From: Pseudarthrobacter chlorophenolicus A6
GTDB taxonomy: Bacteria > Actinomycetota > Actinomycetes > Actinomycetales > Micrococcaceae
Direction of reading: 5' to 3'
Assembly: GCF_000022025.1 (NCBI RefSeq)
Contig: NC_011879.1
Location: forward strand, 62,001 to 126,000
DNA: 64,000 nt
Of the stretch, positions 32,006 to 39,132 are shown piece after piece. A program made the position numbers and the translations under genes. How positions within the stretch are numbered: position 1 is the stretch's first letter; each line of letters opens with the position of its first letter. The notes beneath the pieces were generated by a model, which did not search any database, was not told where the DNA came from, and saw only the letters and a program-made list of their open reading frames with translations.

Positions 32006-32470
32006 GTGAAAAAGACTGTCCTTGCCGTTGTGCTGACGGCTGCCGCTCTCCTCTCGGCAGGCTGTGCCAGCGAACCGATTCCGGGCGCGATCGTCCAGCA
32101 GGAGGCCCAGGGCAAAGCCGGCCAGGCTGCCGGTCCGGTGGACGCCATGGCGTCAGCCAAGGCACGGATTGAGGCGAAGGCGTACGCATCGCCCGTCGTC
32201 GCCGAGCACGAGTCGATGATGGCCGGTCAGGACTGGACCGTGACCGGAGGAGGCTGGACGCCGGGTGCGGCAGTAACCGTCACCCTCACTTCGGCTGACG
32301 GAACCGCCGTCGGAACCGGAGCCAAGGCTGTTGCCGACGCCGAAGGGCACATCGACAGCGTCATCACGATTCCGGAGGGCACGGCCACGGGCACTTACAC
32401 CCTTGCCGCCGCAACTCCGACGGACACCAAGGGCGCGCACACCGCGAAGGTCAATATCTTCAGCAGCTAG
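32006..32470 (+). CDS. lipoprotein with an Ig-like domain
   Basis: A 154-residue exported protein. The signal peptide VKKTVLAVVLTAAALLSAGC ends in a lipobox with Cys20; GTG follows GAAAGGT. After an Ala/Lys-rich linker comes a beta-rich domain (WTVTGGGWTPGAAVTVTLTSADGTAVG, then TATGTYTLAAATPTD) of the bacterial immunoglobulin-like kind seen in surface proteins. An ATG 13 codons upstream is in frame and sits 8 nt after the element, but would give a poor signal peptide. Confidence 0.65.
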   Translation: MKKTVLAVVLTAAALLSAGCASEPIPGAIVQQEAQGKAGQAAGPVDAMASAKARIEAKAYASPVVAEHESMMAGQDWTVTGGGWTPGAAVTVTLTSADGTAVGTGAKAVADAEGHIDSVITIPEGTATGTYTLAAATPTDTKGAHTAKVNIFSS

Positions 32471-32954
32471 AACCCTCGGCAGGATCCGCGCCCCCTACGG
32501 GCTCACCGTCCAGCTCAAGGTAGAACGACTGCATCCGGTCCACCTGGATGAGGCGTCCACGCTTGCCCGGCTGGGTCCCTGACCAGGCGCTCCGCCACGG
32601 GTCTTCGTTCTTGACGATGCTGCTCAGCTCGAAGGGCTGGAGGCTACCGTAGGCCTTGACGACACTGTCGATGCTCTCGTTCTCGTCCTCGGTGAAGACG
32701 CCCGGATTCCCTGGCACCTCACTGATGGTGAAGGTGCCCGCATGCGAGGAATGAAGGTCAGGGTTCACAGGTCCGGTGCCCCAGGCGTAGAAGTCGGCGT
32801 CGGCGAGCAGCCGGTCCTCCCAAACCAAGTGCCACGCCTGGCAGTAGTACGCCAACCGGTGCAGGGCCACGGTCGTGGTTTCCCCGGTGCGGGCGAGGAT
32901 GGCGGCGGCCAGGTCGAAGATGGTGGCGGGTGGGCCGCTTCCGAGACTGGCCAA
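32460..32954 (-). CDS. Panacea (SocA-like) antitoxin domain protein
   Basis: A 164-residue protein with the DUF4065/Panacea pattern: IFDLAAAIL...ALHRLAYYCQAWHLVWEDRLLADADFYAWGTGPVNPDLHS. Proteins of this family neutralise many unrelated toxins. The best start is a weak TTG at 32954, inside the open frame of the upstream gene, and the natural boundary between the two is unclear. Its 3' end overlaps the lipoprotein gene on the other strand by 11 nt. Confidence 0.75.
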   Translation of the reverse strand: MASLGSGPPATIFDLAAAILARTGETTTVALHRLAYYCQAWHLVWEDRLLADADFYAWGTGPVNPDLHSSHAGTFTISEVPGNPGVFTEDENESIDSVVKAYGSLQPFELSSIVKNEDPWRSAWSGTQPGKRGRLIQVDRMQSFYLELDGEPVGGADPAEGSSC

Positions 32955-33276
32955 GCGACGGCACTGGCCTCTTCCGGTCTTGCCACTGCGACCATGTCAG
33001 CCCCGCAACGAGCACCGTGTCCGGGAGCCCGGCGCCGATCTCCAGGGCAGTCTGCAGGTCCCGCAGGCATAGGCGGGGGAAGTCGGCATCCTGTTCGTGC
33101 TCCGGGTAGTCGTACTGCCAGTCCGTGCCGTTCCAGATCTGGCCGTGGCTGAGCAGCGCCCAAAGGTCTGGTCCGCGCCGCTGCACCCGCACGCAGAACG
33201 AGATGATGTTGCGGGTATCGATGTCGGTCCCCGTCGGAGTGAGGGTGTATTCAGTGACAAGTGAAGGCAGGTCCAT
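32758..33276 (-). CDS. putative partner of the Panacea antitoxin
   Basis: Starts with ATG 7 nt after CCGTACACAT. The first 110 residues look like a real protein (LVTEYTLTPTGTDIDTRNIISFCVRV, then DLQTALEIGAGLPDTVLVAGLTWSQWQD), with aromatic residues spread as in a small folded domain. After that the reading is a shadow of the Panacea gene, so the true C-terminus was lost, or the two were joined through a frameshift. In Panacea loci such an upstream small gene is usually the toxin. Identity unknown. Confidence 0.5.
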   Translation of the reverse strand: MDLPSLVTEYTLTPTGTDIDTRNIISFCVRVQRRGPDLWALLSHGQIWNGTDWQYDYPEHEQDADFPRLCLRDLQTALEIGAGLPDTVLVAGLTWSQWQDRKRPVPSLGQSRKRPTRHHLRPGRRHPRPHRGNHDRGPAPVGVLLPGVALGLGGPAARRRRLLRLGHRTCEP

Positions 33277-33283
33277 GCGCGTC

Positions 33284-33313
33284 ATGTGTACGGACCGGGA
33301 CACGCTGCTCTTC
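33284..33313 (-). promoter_or_regulatory. element promoter (GAAGAG-N14-CCGTACACAT)
   Basis: A T replaces C in the 10-mer; ends 7 nt before the ATG of the Panacea partner gene. Confidence 0.6.
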
Positions 33314-33334
33314 GGGAAGGGCGGCCGCCGCGGT

Positions 33335-33342
33335 CTACGCAT
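33335..33342 (+). promoter_or_regulatory. second-class element CTACGCAT
   Basis: Eight nt before ATGACC at 33351, with GGGAAG upstream at near-standard spacing; divergent from the copy at 33284. Confidence 0.5.
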
Positions 33343-33350
33343 GTTCAGGA

Positions 33351-33719
33351 ATGACCGCACCAGCCCTGGAGGCCCGATTGCTGTACCCCATTCTCACCAT
33401 CGCCTGCGGCTCCATCATGGTGATCCTCTCGGGCCTGTCCTTGTTCCGGTGTCTGCGTGATGGCGGTATCTTCATCAACCAGGCCCGGTTTCTCGCTTCC
33501 GGAATCCTGCTGATCCTGCACTTTCCGCTGACCCGCTTCCTGGACGGACTGATCCTGCCCTGGCTCGAGAAGGTCGGCGCCGTTGAGGGCAACGTCCCTG
33601 CCGCCTACTGGATCTCAGTGGTCCTCATCGTTGCCGTCCAGCTGATCATCCTGCCCACGGGGCGGGAGCTCTACGGGGCCTACATGGCTGACCGCCTCGC
33701 GCGTAGGGCCGGCGCCTGA
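33351..33719 (+). CDS. small membrane protein, three segments
   Basis: A 122-residue protein started at ATGACC 8 nt after the element. Hydrophobic segments at about residues 9-30, 44-64 and 84-105 with short basic connections; the C-terminus is basic (MADRLARRAGA). Membrane orientation is probably inside C-terminus. No family recognised. It is divergent from the Panacea locus. Confidence 0.6.
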   Translation: MTAPALEARLLYPILTIACGSIMVILSGLSLFRCLRDGGIFINQARFLASGILLILHFPLTRFLDGLILPWLEKVGAVEGNVPAAYWISVVLIVAVQLIILPTGRELYGAYMADRLARRAGA

Positions 33720-33754
33720 CCCCAAGGGGTTAATCCGGAGGTGAAATGAGCCCC

Positions 33755-33784
33755 GGTGAGGGGAAACGCCGATTCCGCACACAT
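33755..33784 (+). promoter_or_regulatory. element promoter (GGTGAG-N14-CCGCACACAT)
   Basis: Perfect hexamer and 10-mer, but 138 nt before the LysM gene, which makes a long structured leader. Confidence 0.65.
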
Positions 33785-33792
33785 ATTCTCAG

Positions 33793-33930
33793 TTGCCCCC
33801 GCAGCTGCGGCGGACGACTGCCCAGACCACCGCCGGATTTGACCGTCGGTGGTCTTTCACTGCCCTGGCCGGGACGGATCCTCAGGGGGACACCGCCGGC
33901 CTGACACGTTTGAGGAAGTTCTATGAGTAA
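33793..33930 (+). CDS. possible 45-codon leader ORF of the LysM gene
   Basis: TTG placed 8 nt after the element opens a 45-codon frame that ends in TAA inside the ATGAGTAA of the LysM gene, so translation would be coupled. The region also holds a GACCACCG/CGGTGGTC hairpin and a CCGCAGCTGCGG palindrome. An RNA switch is an alternative reading; cell-wall hydrolase genes in actinobacteria are often controlled by such leaders. Confidence 0.3.
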   Translation: MPPQLRRTTAQTTAGFDRRWSFTALAGTDPQGDTAGLTRLRKFYE

Positions 33931-35095
33931 TCCCGTCCGCCGTCTGAGCGCCGCCGTCACCGCCGGCACCATGTCTGCCGTCGTTCTGTCCAGCATGATC
34001 AGCGGCACTGCAGCGTACGCCGCGGCCCCAGCCGCCTATCATGCCCCTATGGAGGTCTCCTCATCGGGAACCTACACCGTCCGCTCCGGCGACACGCTGA
34101 GCGGGATTGCCGCCCGGCACGGCGTAAGCCTCGCTGCCGTCTTCGCGGCCAACAACATGAACAAGCGGACGATCATCTACCCGGGCCAGAAGATCAAGAT
34201 CGGCCCGGCCACTCCCGCGTCGACTCCAGTCGCACCTAAGCCGGAACCGACACCTGCGGCGCCCGCTACTGCAGCCAGCCATATCGTTAAGTCCGGGGAC
34301 ACGCTCAGCGCGATCGCCGCCAGATACGGCGTCAGCCTCGCCTCGGTCCTCGCGGCCAACAACCTGCAGATGCGCTCCATCATCTACCCGGGCCAAAAGA
34401 TCCTGCTGGCAGCCCCGTCAGCACCCGCCCCCGCTGCGCAGCCCGCACCTGCAACTCCCGCCGCCCCGGCGCCCGCGGCCACCACCCCGGTCACGGCAGG
34501 GACCTACACCGTGAAGGCAGGCGACACCCTGTCCAAGATCGCCAGTGCCCACAGTGTCAGCCTCTCCGCCGTGCTGCAAGCCAACGGGATGACCCTCAAG
34601 ACGGTCATCTACCCTGGCCAGAGGATCAAGACCGGGACCCCCACCTCTACGCCCGCCCCGGCTCCCGTGCCGGCCCCGGCGCCTCAGGCCACCGCGGCGA
34701 GCCCCTCATCGGCACAGCTGAAAACCATGGTTGCCGACACCGCGCGCCGCATGGGTGTCGATCCGTCCCTGGCGCTGGCATTCGCCATGCAGGAATCTGG
34801 ATTCCGCCAGAACGTCACCTCCTCGGCCGGGGCCATCGGCACCATGCAGGTCATGCCCACCTCGGGCGAGTGGGCCTCCCAGCTCGTCGGCCGTCAGCTG
34901 GACCTGCACAACGCCCAGGACAACATCACCGCCGGCGTCGCCATCATCGCAGCGCTCGTGAAGACCAGCCCGACCAAGGACATCGCCGTCGCCTCCTACT
35001 ACCAGGGGCAGTACTCCGTGATTAACCGCGGCATGTACGAGGACACCAAGGCTTACGTGGCTTCAGTTCTCCGCCACCAGAAGAGCTTCCAGTAG
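33923..35095 (+). CDS. secreted lytic transglycosylase with three LysM domains
   Basis: A 390-residue exported protein. Signal peptide to about residue 37 (SAAVTAGTMSAVVLSSMISGTAAYA). Three LysM domains (YTVRSGDTLSGIAARHGVS, HIVKSGDTLSAIAARYGVS, YTVKAGDTLSKIASAHSVS) joined by Pro/Ala/Thr linkers bind peptidoglycan. The C-terminal 120 residues form an SLT lysozyme-like domain with the catalytic Glu in MQESGFRQ, then GAIGTMQVMP. It cuts glycan strands, for growth or to open the wall for a transfer machine. RBS: GAGGAAG. Confidence 0.9.
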   Translation: MSNPVRRLSAAVTAGTMSAVVLSSMISGTAAYAAAPAAYHAPMEVSSSGTYTVRSGDTLSGIAARHGVSLAAVFAANNMNKRTIIYPGQKIKIGPATPASTPVAPKPEPTPAAPATAASHIVKSGDTLSAIAARYGVSLASVLAANNLQMRSIIYPGQKILLAAPSAPAPAAQPAPATPAAPAPAATTPVTAGTYTVKAGDTLSKIASAHSVSLSAVLQANGMTLKTVIYPGQRIKTGTPTSTPAPAPVPAPAPQATAASPSSAQLKTMVADTARRMGVDPSLALAFAMQESGFRQNVTSSAGAIGTMQVMPTSGEWASQLVGRQLDLHNAQDNITAGVAIIAALVKTSPTKDIAVASYYQGQYSVINRGMYEDTKAYVASVLRHQKSFQ

Positions 35096-35166
35096 CAGCA
35101 GCGGGCCCGTGCCGGAGTTCCCTGCAGGGGCCTGCTGCTTCAAGCGACGTTGCCGGGCTATGCTGC

Positions 35167-35196
35167 GGGGAGAGGGAAGGCCAACGCCGCACACAT
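35167..35196 (+). promoter_or_regulatory. element promoter (GGGGAG-N14-CCGCACACAT)
   Basis: Ends 8 nt before ATGACC at 35205. Confidence 0.6.
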
Positions 35197-35204
35197 GCGG
35201 AAGT

Positions 35205-36614
35205 ATGACCTCAACTCTGGGCATGGACCATCCATTTACCGACCTCGTCGTGGACCACCTCGAAGGTAACAAGGTCGCTGGAGGGGTTCCTCTCGGGCCG
35301 GGCCTGCAGCTGCCACACGGCGACGTCGATGCGCCGGGCTTCTCCTTGCCTCCCCATGCGCAGGTCAGTTTCCCACCAGGAGCGTCGTTCGAACCAGCGG
35401 ACCGGCTCGGCGCCGACGACCCAGGTGCGCCCATCCAGCTCAAACGAAACAGGAACGCCCTCCGCGTTCAGAGTGATGACAATTTCCTTCACGCTGCGGA
35501 GACGACCCCTACGACAGGTGCAGCCCCGCTGACCCGGCGCGCACTCCGCGACGCCCGGACCGTGGAGCAGCCAGTCATCAGGGCCGCCACCCACGAGGTT
35601 TCAATCCTTGACCTGCCGGACCCGGAGTCATTCATCGCGGCCGAACTGTCCGCCGGAGAACAGCCGGCACCCGGCACCCGCACGCTGGCGTCTCCGGCCG
35701 GGGTTGAACCTGAGGCATCCGAAGAAGCAGACGCGGTAAGTGCCGCGCTTGCCGCCGACCTCGAAGCGGCCCTGAACGCCGCCCTGGAGGAGGAACCCCC
35801 GGCGGGACGCCAGCCCCAAGCGGGCGGCCCGTCCCACCGGCAGCAACGGTTGACGATGGCCATGGCGCTGGCCAACGACGAACCCGTCGACCACCTGCCT
35901 GCGCTGCCGCCGTTGCCGACGGCGGGCTCAGAATACGCTTCCATGCTGGCATCCTACGGCGCGTTCCCGCCGCTCCTTCCACCCGCCCGTGACTTCCGGA
36001 TCCCGTTGCTCCTGTCCGTGCTCCTTGGGCTGGTTGGGGCAGACCGCTTCTATGAGCGGAAGTACCTCAGCGGTGCCCTGAAGCTGGTCACCTTCGGCGG
36101 CCTGGGCATCTGGTGGGTCGCGGACATCATCCTGATCCTGACCGGCAAGGCAGAGGACAGATCCGGCAGGCCCTTCACCGGGGCAAGGAAACACCGCGCA
36201 ATCTCATGGACCCTGGTTGCTGCACTGTTCGCAGGACTCGTCCCCGTTGCGGTGACCACCGCAGCTCCCGCCGTTACCGGAGGCACCGGCGCCATCGGCG
36301 AGCTGCTCTTCCCGAAACCCGAGCCGGTCCCGTCTTGGGCTGTCGTTGCAGAGGTCGCCGGCCAAACCGAACCAACGGTCCTGGACATCACCGGGGACCG
36401 CCTGCGCCTGAGCTACAACTTCGCTGCCCCCGCCTACGTGTACCTTCAGAAGGTCGGAAGCACCCCCGTGCCGGCACAAACCGTCCTCCTCACTGACACT
36501 CCTGCGAAGGGCCAGAAAGACGTGGAGGTCACGCCGGGACGGTACCAGGTGATCGTCCGGACCGACGGAACGTCCTGGACGGTGAAGGCTGAGGAGTGGG
36601 GCGTCCACGGCTGA
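35205..36614 (+). CDS. TM2-domain membrane protein
   Basis: A 469-residue product if started at the ATGACC 8 nt after the element. A long polar, acidic region (PLTRRALRDARTVEQ, then ALAADLEAALNAALEEE) precedes a TM2 domain (IPLLLSVLLGLVGADRFYERKYLSGALKLVTFGGLGIWWVADIILIL), another helix near residue 345, and an external C-terminal domain ending in WTVKAEEWGVHG. The first 95 residues are antisense to a convincing minus-strand gene (35211-35492), and read like a shadow there; the true start may be later, but no good alternative start codon is visible. Confidence 0.65.
   Translation: MTSTLGMDHPFTDLVVDHLEGNKVAGGVPLGPGLQLPHGDVDAPGFSLPPHAQVSFPPGASFEPADRLGADDPGAPIQLKRNRNALRVQSDDNFLHAAETTPTTGAAPLTRRALRDARTVEQPVIRAATHEVSILDLPDPESFIAAELSAGEQPAPGTRTLASPAGVEPEASEEADAVSAALAADLEAALNAALEEEPPAGRQPQAGGPSHRQQRLTMAMALANDEPVDHLPALPPLPTAGSEYASMLASYGAFPPLLPPARDFRIPLLLSVLLGLVGADRFYERKYLSGALKLVTFGGLGIWWVADIILILTGKAEDRSGRPFTGARKHRAISWTLVAALFAGLVPVAVTTAAPAVTGGTGAIGELLFPKPEPVPSWAVVAEVAGQTEPTVLDITGDRLRLSYNFAAPAYVYLQKVGSTPVPAQTVLLTDTPAKGQKDVEVTPGRYQVIVRTDGTSWTVKAEEWGVHG
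35211..35492 (-). CDS. small conserved protein on the opposite strand (DUF6504-like)
   Basis: A 93-residue protein from a GTG. The sequence VSFELDGRTWVVGAEPVRWFERRSWWE...RRIDVAVWQLQAR...LVTFEVVHDEVGKWMV has the Trp-rich, strand-rich look of a small actinobacterial family found near translesion polymerase genes; this assignment is from memory of the pattern. It lies wholly within the start of the TM2 gene on the other strand, so at least one of the two starts is misplaced. No promoter element is seen for it. Confidence 0.5.
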   Translation of the reverse strand: MKEIVITLNAEGVPVSFELDGRTWVVGAEPVRWFERRSWWETDLRMGRQGEARRIDVAVWQLQARPERNPSSDLVTFEVVHDEVGKWMVHAQS

Positions 36615-36685
36615 TGTTCCGGTGCTGGTCCCATCAGCGGCGCACGCTCCGTGATCTCATTTGGATGCATGATGGAGAGAGGACC

Positions 36686-36715
36686 GGGAAGAGTGAGAGT
36701 TCCCGCCGCACACAT
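36686..36715 (+). promoter_or_regulatory. element promoter (GGGAAG-N14-CCGCACACAT)
   Basis: Ends 7 nt before ATGACC at 36723. Confidence 0.65.
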
Positions 36716-36722
36716 TGAGGGC

Positions 36723-37001
36723 ATGACCAAGAACCGTGAAGACCTCCATATGGAGTCCATCGTCAATGATGCGATCGCCAACTACCTGGAAGACCGGAAG
36801 CTGACCGGCGCCGCTCCGTTCGAGAAACAGTCGCCCGCTGAATTGGACCGGCTGCGCCGCGTGTTCCTGCCCGTAATCTGGAGCGCCCTGCCGTCCATCC
36901 TGACGCAGCTGAACGCCAAGAAGGTCGCGGCGGAGGAGACCCAGGAGGAAATCCTCGCTGACTTCAAGGTCCCCGACTCGCTTGAAGGGCTGATCCTGTG
37001 A
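36723..37001 (+). CDS. small helical hypothetical protein
   Basis: A 92-residue acidic, helical protein with a leaderless start 7 nt after the element. Residues such as HMESIVNDAIANYLEDRKL and ALPSILTQLNAKKVAAEETQEEIL suggest a helical bundle. It overlaps the next gene by four bases (GTGA). Function unknown; the pair may form a complex. Confidence 0.6.
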   Translation: MTKNREDLHMESIVNDAIANYLEDRKLTGAAPFEKQSPAELDRLRRVFLPVIWSALPSILTQLNAKKVAAEETQEEILADFKVPDSLEGLIL

Positions 37002-37372
37002 GACGGGATCTTATTGAAAGCGGCATCGCCAAAGCGCTGGATGGCTACACCGTCACCGTTCGGGGCATGAGCGAGGATCTGGACGCCGGTGTGGCTTCCG
37101 TAGCCAACCGCGGCGCCGTGCAACTCCGCATCGAGGCCCCTAGCGGCTTCGTACTGGAACTGGAGCTGCCAGGCGCTGAAGCCGAGAAGATCGTGCGGCC
37201 CCTTGTCGCAGGCGCTGTCGAACATGAGACGGACGCGGACGTGGCCCGCCGCTACCTGCGGGATCATTCGGAGCACATGTACCCCTATCAGATCGAGAGC
37301 CTCAAGAAGCAGGCCGGAATGAAGTTCGACCAGGCGATTCTGGATGAAGCCATGAAGGCATCCGAGGGCTGA
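36998..37372 (+). CDS. hypothetical protein, operon partner
   Basis: A 124-residue protein, GTG start overlapping the previous stop. The middle is beta-rich (GAVQLRIEAPSGFVLELELPG), the C-terminal third helical and charged (HMYPYQIESLKKQAGMKFDQAILDEAMK). No recognised domain. It is translationally coupled to the 92-residue helical protein and followed by the hairpin-rich stretch after 37384. Confidence 0.6.
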   Translation: MRRDLIESGIAKALDGYTVTVRGMSEDLDAGVASVANRGAVQLRIEAPSGFVLELELPGAEAEKIVRPLVAGAVEHETDADVARRYLRDHSEHMYPYQIESLKKQAGMKFDQAILDEAMKASEG

Positions 37373-37383
37373 CCTTGAGATAA

Positions 37384-37391
37384 CTACGCAT
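37384..37391 (+). promoter_or_regulatory. second-class element CTACGCAT
   Basis: Eight nt before a GTG, but a terminator begins 16 nt after that GTG; see the hairpins that follow. Confidence 0.35.
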
Positions 37392-37414
37392 GTTCCCTTG
37401 TGTGGTTCACACAG

Positions 37415-37458
37415 AAAAGCCGGACGTGGCAGATTGGCCTCTACGCGTCCGGCTTTTT
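37415..37458 (+). terminator. strong hairpin terminator
   Basis: AAAAGCCGGACG/CGTCCGGCTTTT perfect 12-bp stem with T5; works in both directions. Confidence 0.85.
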
Positions 37459-37482
37459 GCTTGCCTGTACCCAGTCAGTGAG

Positions 37483-37524
37483 AAGCCGGGCCTGGTGCAA
37501 CATGATCTGGCACCTGACCCGGCT
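37483..37524. repeat. second inverted repeat after the terminator
   Basis: AGCCGGG-C-TGGTGC pairs with GCACC-TGA-CCCGGCT around a 20-nt loop. About 100 nt of AT-richer DNA follows to 37625, in which I see no gene. Confidence 0.6.
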
Positions 37525-37624
37525 CTGGCATCACCCAATACCACTCCCCGACACGAGCAACATTAACAGATTCTTTCGGTCCTGTATGCATATTGCTCAA
37601 TGAATCAGGGATGGATTGTGCAAT

Positions 37625-37978
37625 TCACACGGTGATTCGCAGGAATTGGTCCGGATCGAGCTCGCCCAGGAGCTCCGCCCTGAACCCGGCGACACCATAA
37701 AACCTGTCGTTGGCGAACAGGAGCATGATCTCGGGCGAGAAGATAACGGTGAGGCGGAACACTGTCATGGCTGCCCCGCCGACACCGCCGAAGGGACCGG
37801 CTGTGGACCCGAACCAACTGTTCACCGAATAGACGCTGTTGAGGGCAAACGGGTCAAAGCCGTTCGGAAGGTTGTCCGGTTCAAGTTCAGCGAGCACCTC
37901 TGCAGTGCGTTCAATGACAGCCGGCGTCAGCAGGGCATTGATGGACTCGTCGATAATCGTCGTCTTTGCGCTGTTCAT
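37625..37978 (-). CDS. hypothetical protein
   Basis: A 117-residue protein, ATG 2 nt after the stop of the upstream 64-residue gene. A helical start (TTIIDESINALLTPAVIERTAEVLAELE) is followed by a hydrophobic Gly-rich part (FGGVGGAAMTVFRLTVIFSPEIMLLF) that might be a membrane or buried strand segment. No family recognised. Confidence 0.6.
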   Translation of the reverse strand: MNSAKTTIIDESINALLTPAVIERTAEVLAELEPDNLPNGFDPFALNSVYSVNSWFGSTAGPFGGVGGAAMTVFRLTVIFSPEIMLLFANDRFYGVAGFRAELLGELDPDQFLRITV

Positions 37979-37980
37979 GA

Positions 37981-38175
37981 TTAGGCGGCCTGAAGCTGGC
38001 GGCTGAAAACGGCGTACGGCTCCTCCAACGGGAAATCCGCGCCAACGATCTGCGTCACCAGCAGCTGGTTCGCCGACCCGGCGGGGATGGCTTCAACCTT
38101 GGCGCCGACTTTCAGCCCTTCTTGCTGGTCATAGAAGTCAGCTTCGACAACGGTGTAGGTCTTGGGTGCAGCCAT
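37981..38175 (-). CDS. small hypothetical protein
   Basis: A 64-residue protein, ATG after GAAGGAGACCTCCC. It is beta-rich, with an SH3-like pattern of alternating residues (YTVVEADFYDQQEGLKVGAKVEAIPAG). First gene of a two-gene operon driven by the element at 38214. Function unknown. Confidence 0.6.
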   Translation of the reverse strand: MAAPKTYTVVEADFYDQQEGLKVGAKVEAIPAGSANQLLVTQIVGADFPLEEPYAVFSRQLQAA

Positions 38176-38213
38176 GGGAGGTCTCCTTCAATAGGGTTCT
38201 GCTGTCGACCCCA

Positions 38214-38243
38214 ATGTGTGCGGACATCGGCGACGGCATCACC
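38214..38243 (-). promoter_or_regulatory. element promoter (GGTGAT-N14-CCGCACACAT)
   Basis: Back to back with the PspA promoter; the transcript has a 38-nt leader with a ribosome site. Confidence 0.65.
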
Positions 38244-38273
38244 GGAGCGTGATCCCGGGCGTGCCGCACACAT
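38244..38273 (+). promoter_or_regulatory. element promoter (GGAGCG-N14-CCGCACACAT)
   Basis: Followed 9 nt later by an in-frame ATG (38283) and 33 nt later by the canonical PspA start. Confidence 0.55.
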
Positions 38274-38306
38274 GATCACCGAATGTCCGTCCCAGAGAAA
38301 GAACCC

Positions 38307-39065
38307 ATGAAGCAGAGTATTTTCGGCCGCGTCGCACAGCTCGCCAAGGCCAACATCAACGACCTCCTGGACCGAGCCGAGGATCCGCAGAAGATGCTGG
38401 ACCAGATGGTCCGGGACTACTCAGAGAACATCTCCGAGGCGGAATCCGCGGTCGCCCAGACCATCGGGAACCTCCGCATGCTGGAAGAGGAACACACCCG
38501 GAACGTTGCAGACGCCAACGAATGGGGACGCAAGGCTTTGGCGGCGTCCCGTAAGGCAGATGAGTTCCGTGCGGCAGGAAACACCGGGGACGCCCAGAAG
38601 TTCGACAACCTCGCCAAGGTCGCCCTCCAGCGTCAGATGAACGCCGAGAAGCTGGCCGCCGATGCCGCGCCGGGACTGGCCGCGCAGAACGAGGTGGTGG
38701 ACAAGCTCAAGGGCGGGTTGGACTCAATGAAGGGCAAGCTCACCGAGCTGACCTCCAAGCGGAACGAGCTTGTGGCCCGCTCTCGGACCGCAGCGGCGCA
38801 ATCCCAGGTCCATGAAGCACTCAAAGGCTTGGACGTCGCCGATCCCACCAGCGCGCTGGGACGATTTGAAGAGCGCATCCGCCGGGAAGAAGCCACCGTC
38901 CGCGGCCAGCAGGAACTCGCCTCCAACAGCCTGGAAGCACAGTTCGCCTCCCTGGAAGATCTCGGCGAGCAGACCGAAGTTGAGGCCCGCCTGGCCGCCC
39001 TGAAGAACGCCGGCGCCCCGAAGCAGATCGAGTCCAGCATCGACTGGCTGCCAGCCGACCGCTAA
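38307..39065 (+). CDS. pspA: PspA/IM30 family membrane-stress protein
   Basis: A 252-residue protein, almost all coiled coil (MVRDYSENISEAESAVAQTIGNLRMLEEEH, then ARLAALKNAG). The start MKQSIFGRVAQLAKANINDLLDRAEDP is the amphipathic membrane-binding helix typical of actinobacterial PspA. The family forms ESCRT-III-like polymers on the inner face of the membrane, preserving it under stress. Start chosen for homology; ATG 38283 in frame would add eight residues. A copy on a mobile element could protect against export or conjugation stress. Confidence 0.88.
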   Translation: MKQSIFGRVAQLAKANINDLLDRAEDPQKMLDQMVRDYSENISEAESAVAQTIGNLRMLEEEHTRNVADANEWGRKALAASRKADEFRAAGNTGDAQKFDNLAKVALQRQMNAEKLAADAAPGLAAQNEVVDKLKGGLDSMKGKLTELTSKRNELVARSRTAAAQSQVHEALKGLDVADPTSALGRFEERIRREEATVRGQQELASNSLEAQFASLEDLGEQTEVEARLAALKNAGAPKQIESSIDWLPADR

Positions 39066-39071
39066 CCACCA

Positions 39072-39101
39072 TGCAGGCCCCGGAAAAGTCCGGGGCCTGC
39101 A
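39072..39101 (+). terminator. strong hairpin terminator
   Basis: TGCAGGCCCCGGA/TCCGGGGCCTGCA perfect 13-bp stem with a 4-nt loop, 7 nt after the pspA stop. Confidence 0.85.
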
Positions 39102-39115
39102 CTGTTTCGCGACAG

Positions 39116-39125
39116 CCGCACACCT
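39116..39125 (+). promoter_or_regulatory. element variant CCGCACACCT
   Basis: Seven nt before ATGACT of the polyvalent protein gene; upstream hexamer not conserved. Confidence 0.45.
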
Positions 39126-39132
39126 ACCAGGC

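Noticed and set aside
37400..37603. 67-codon frame from the GTG after CTACGCAT
   Set aside because: It would have to be translated through a strong terminator hairpin and a second inverted repeat; composition (many Trp, Cys, His) is unlike the neighbours.
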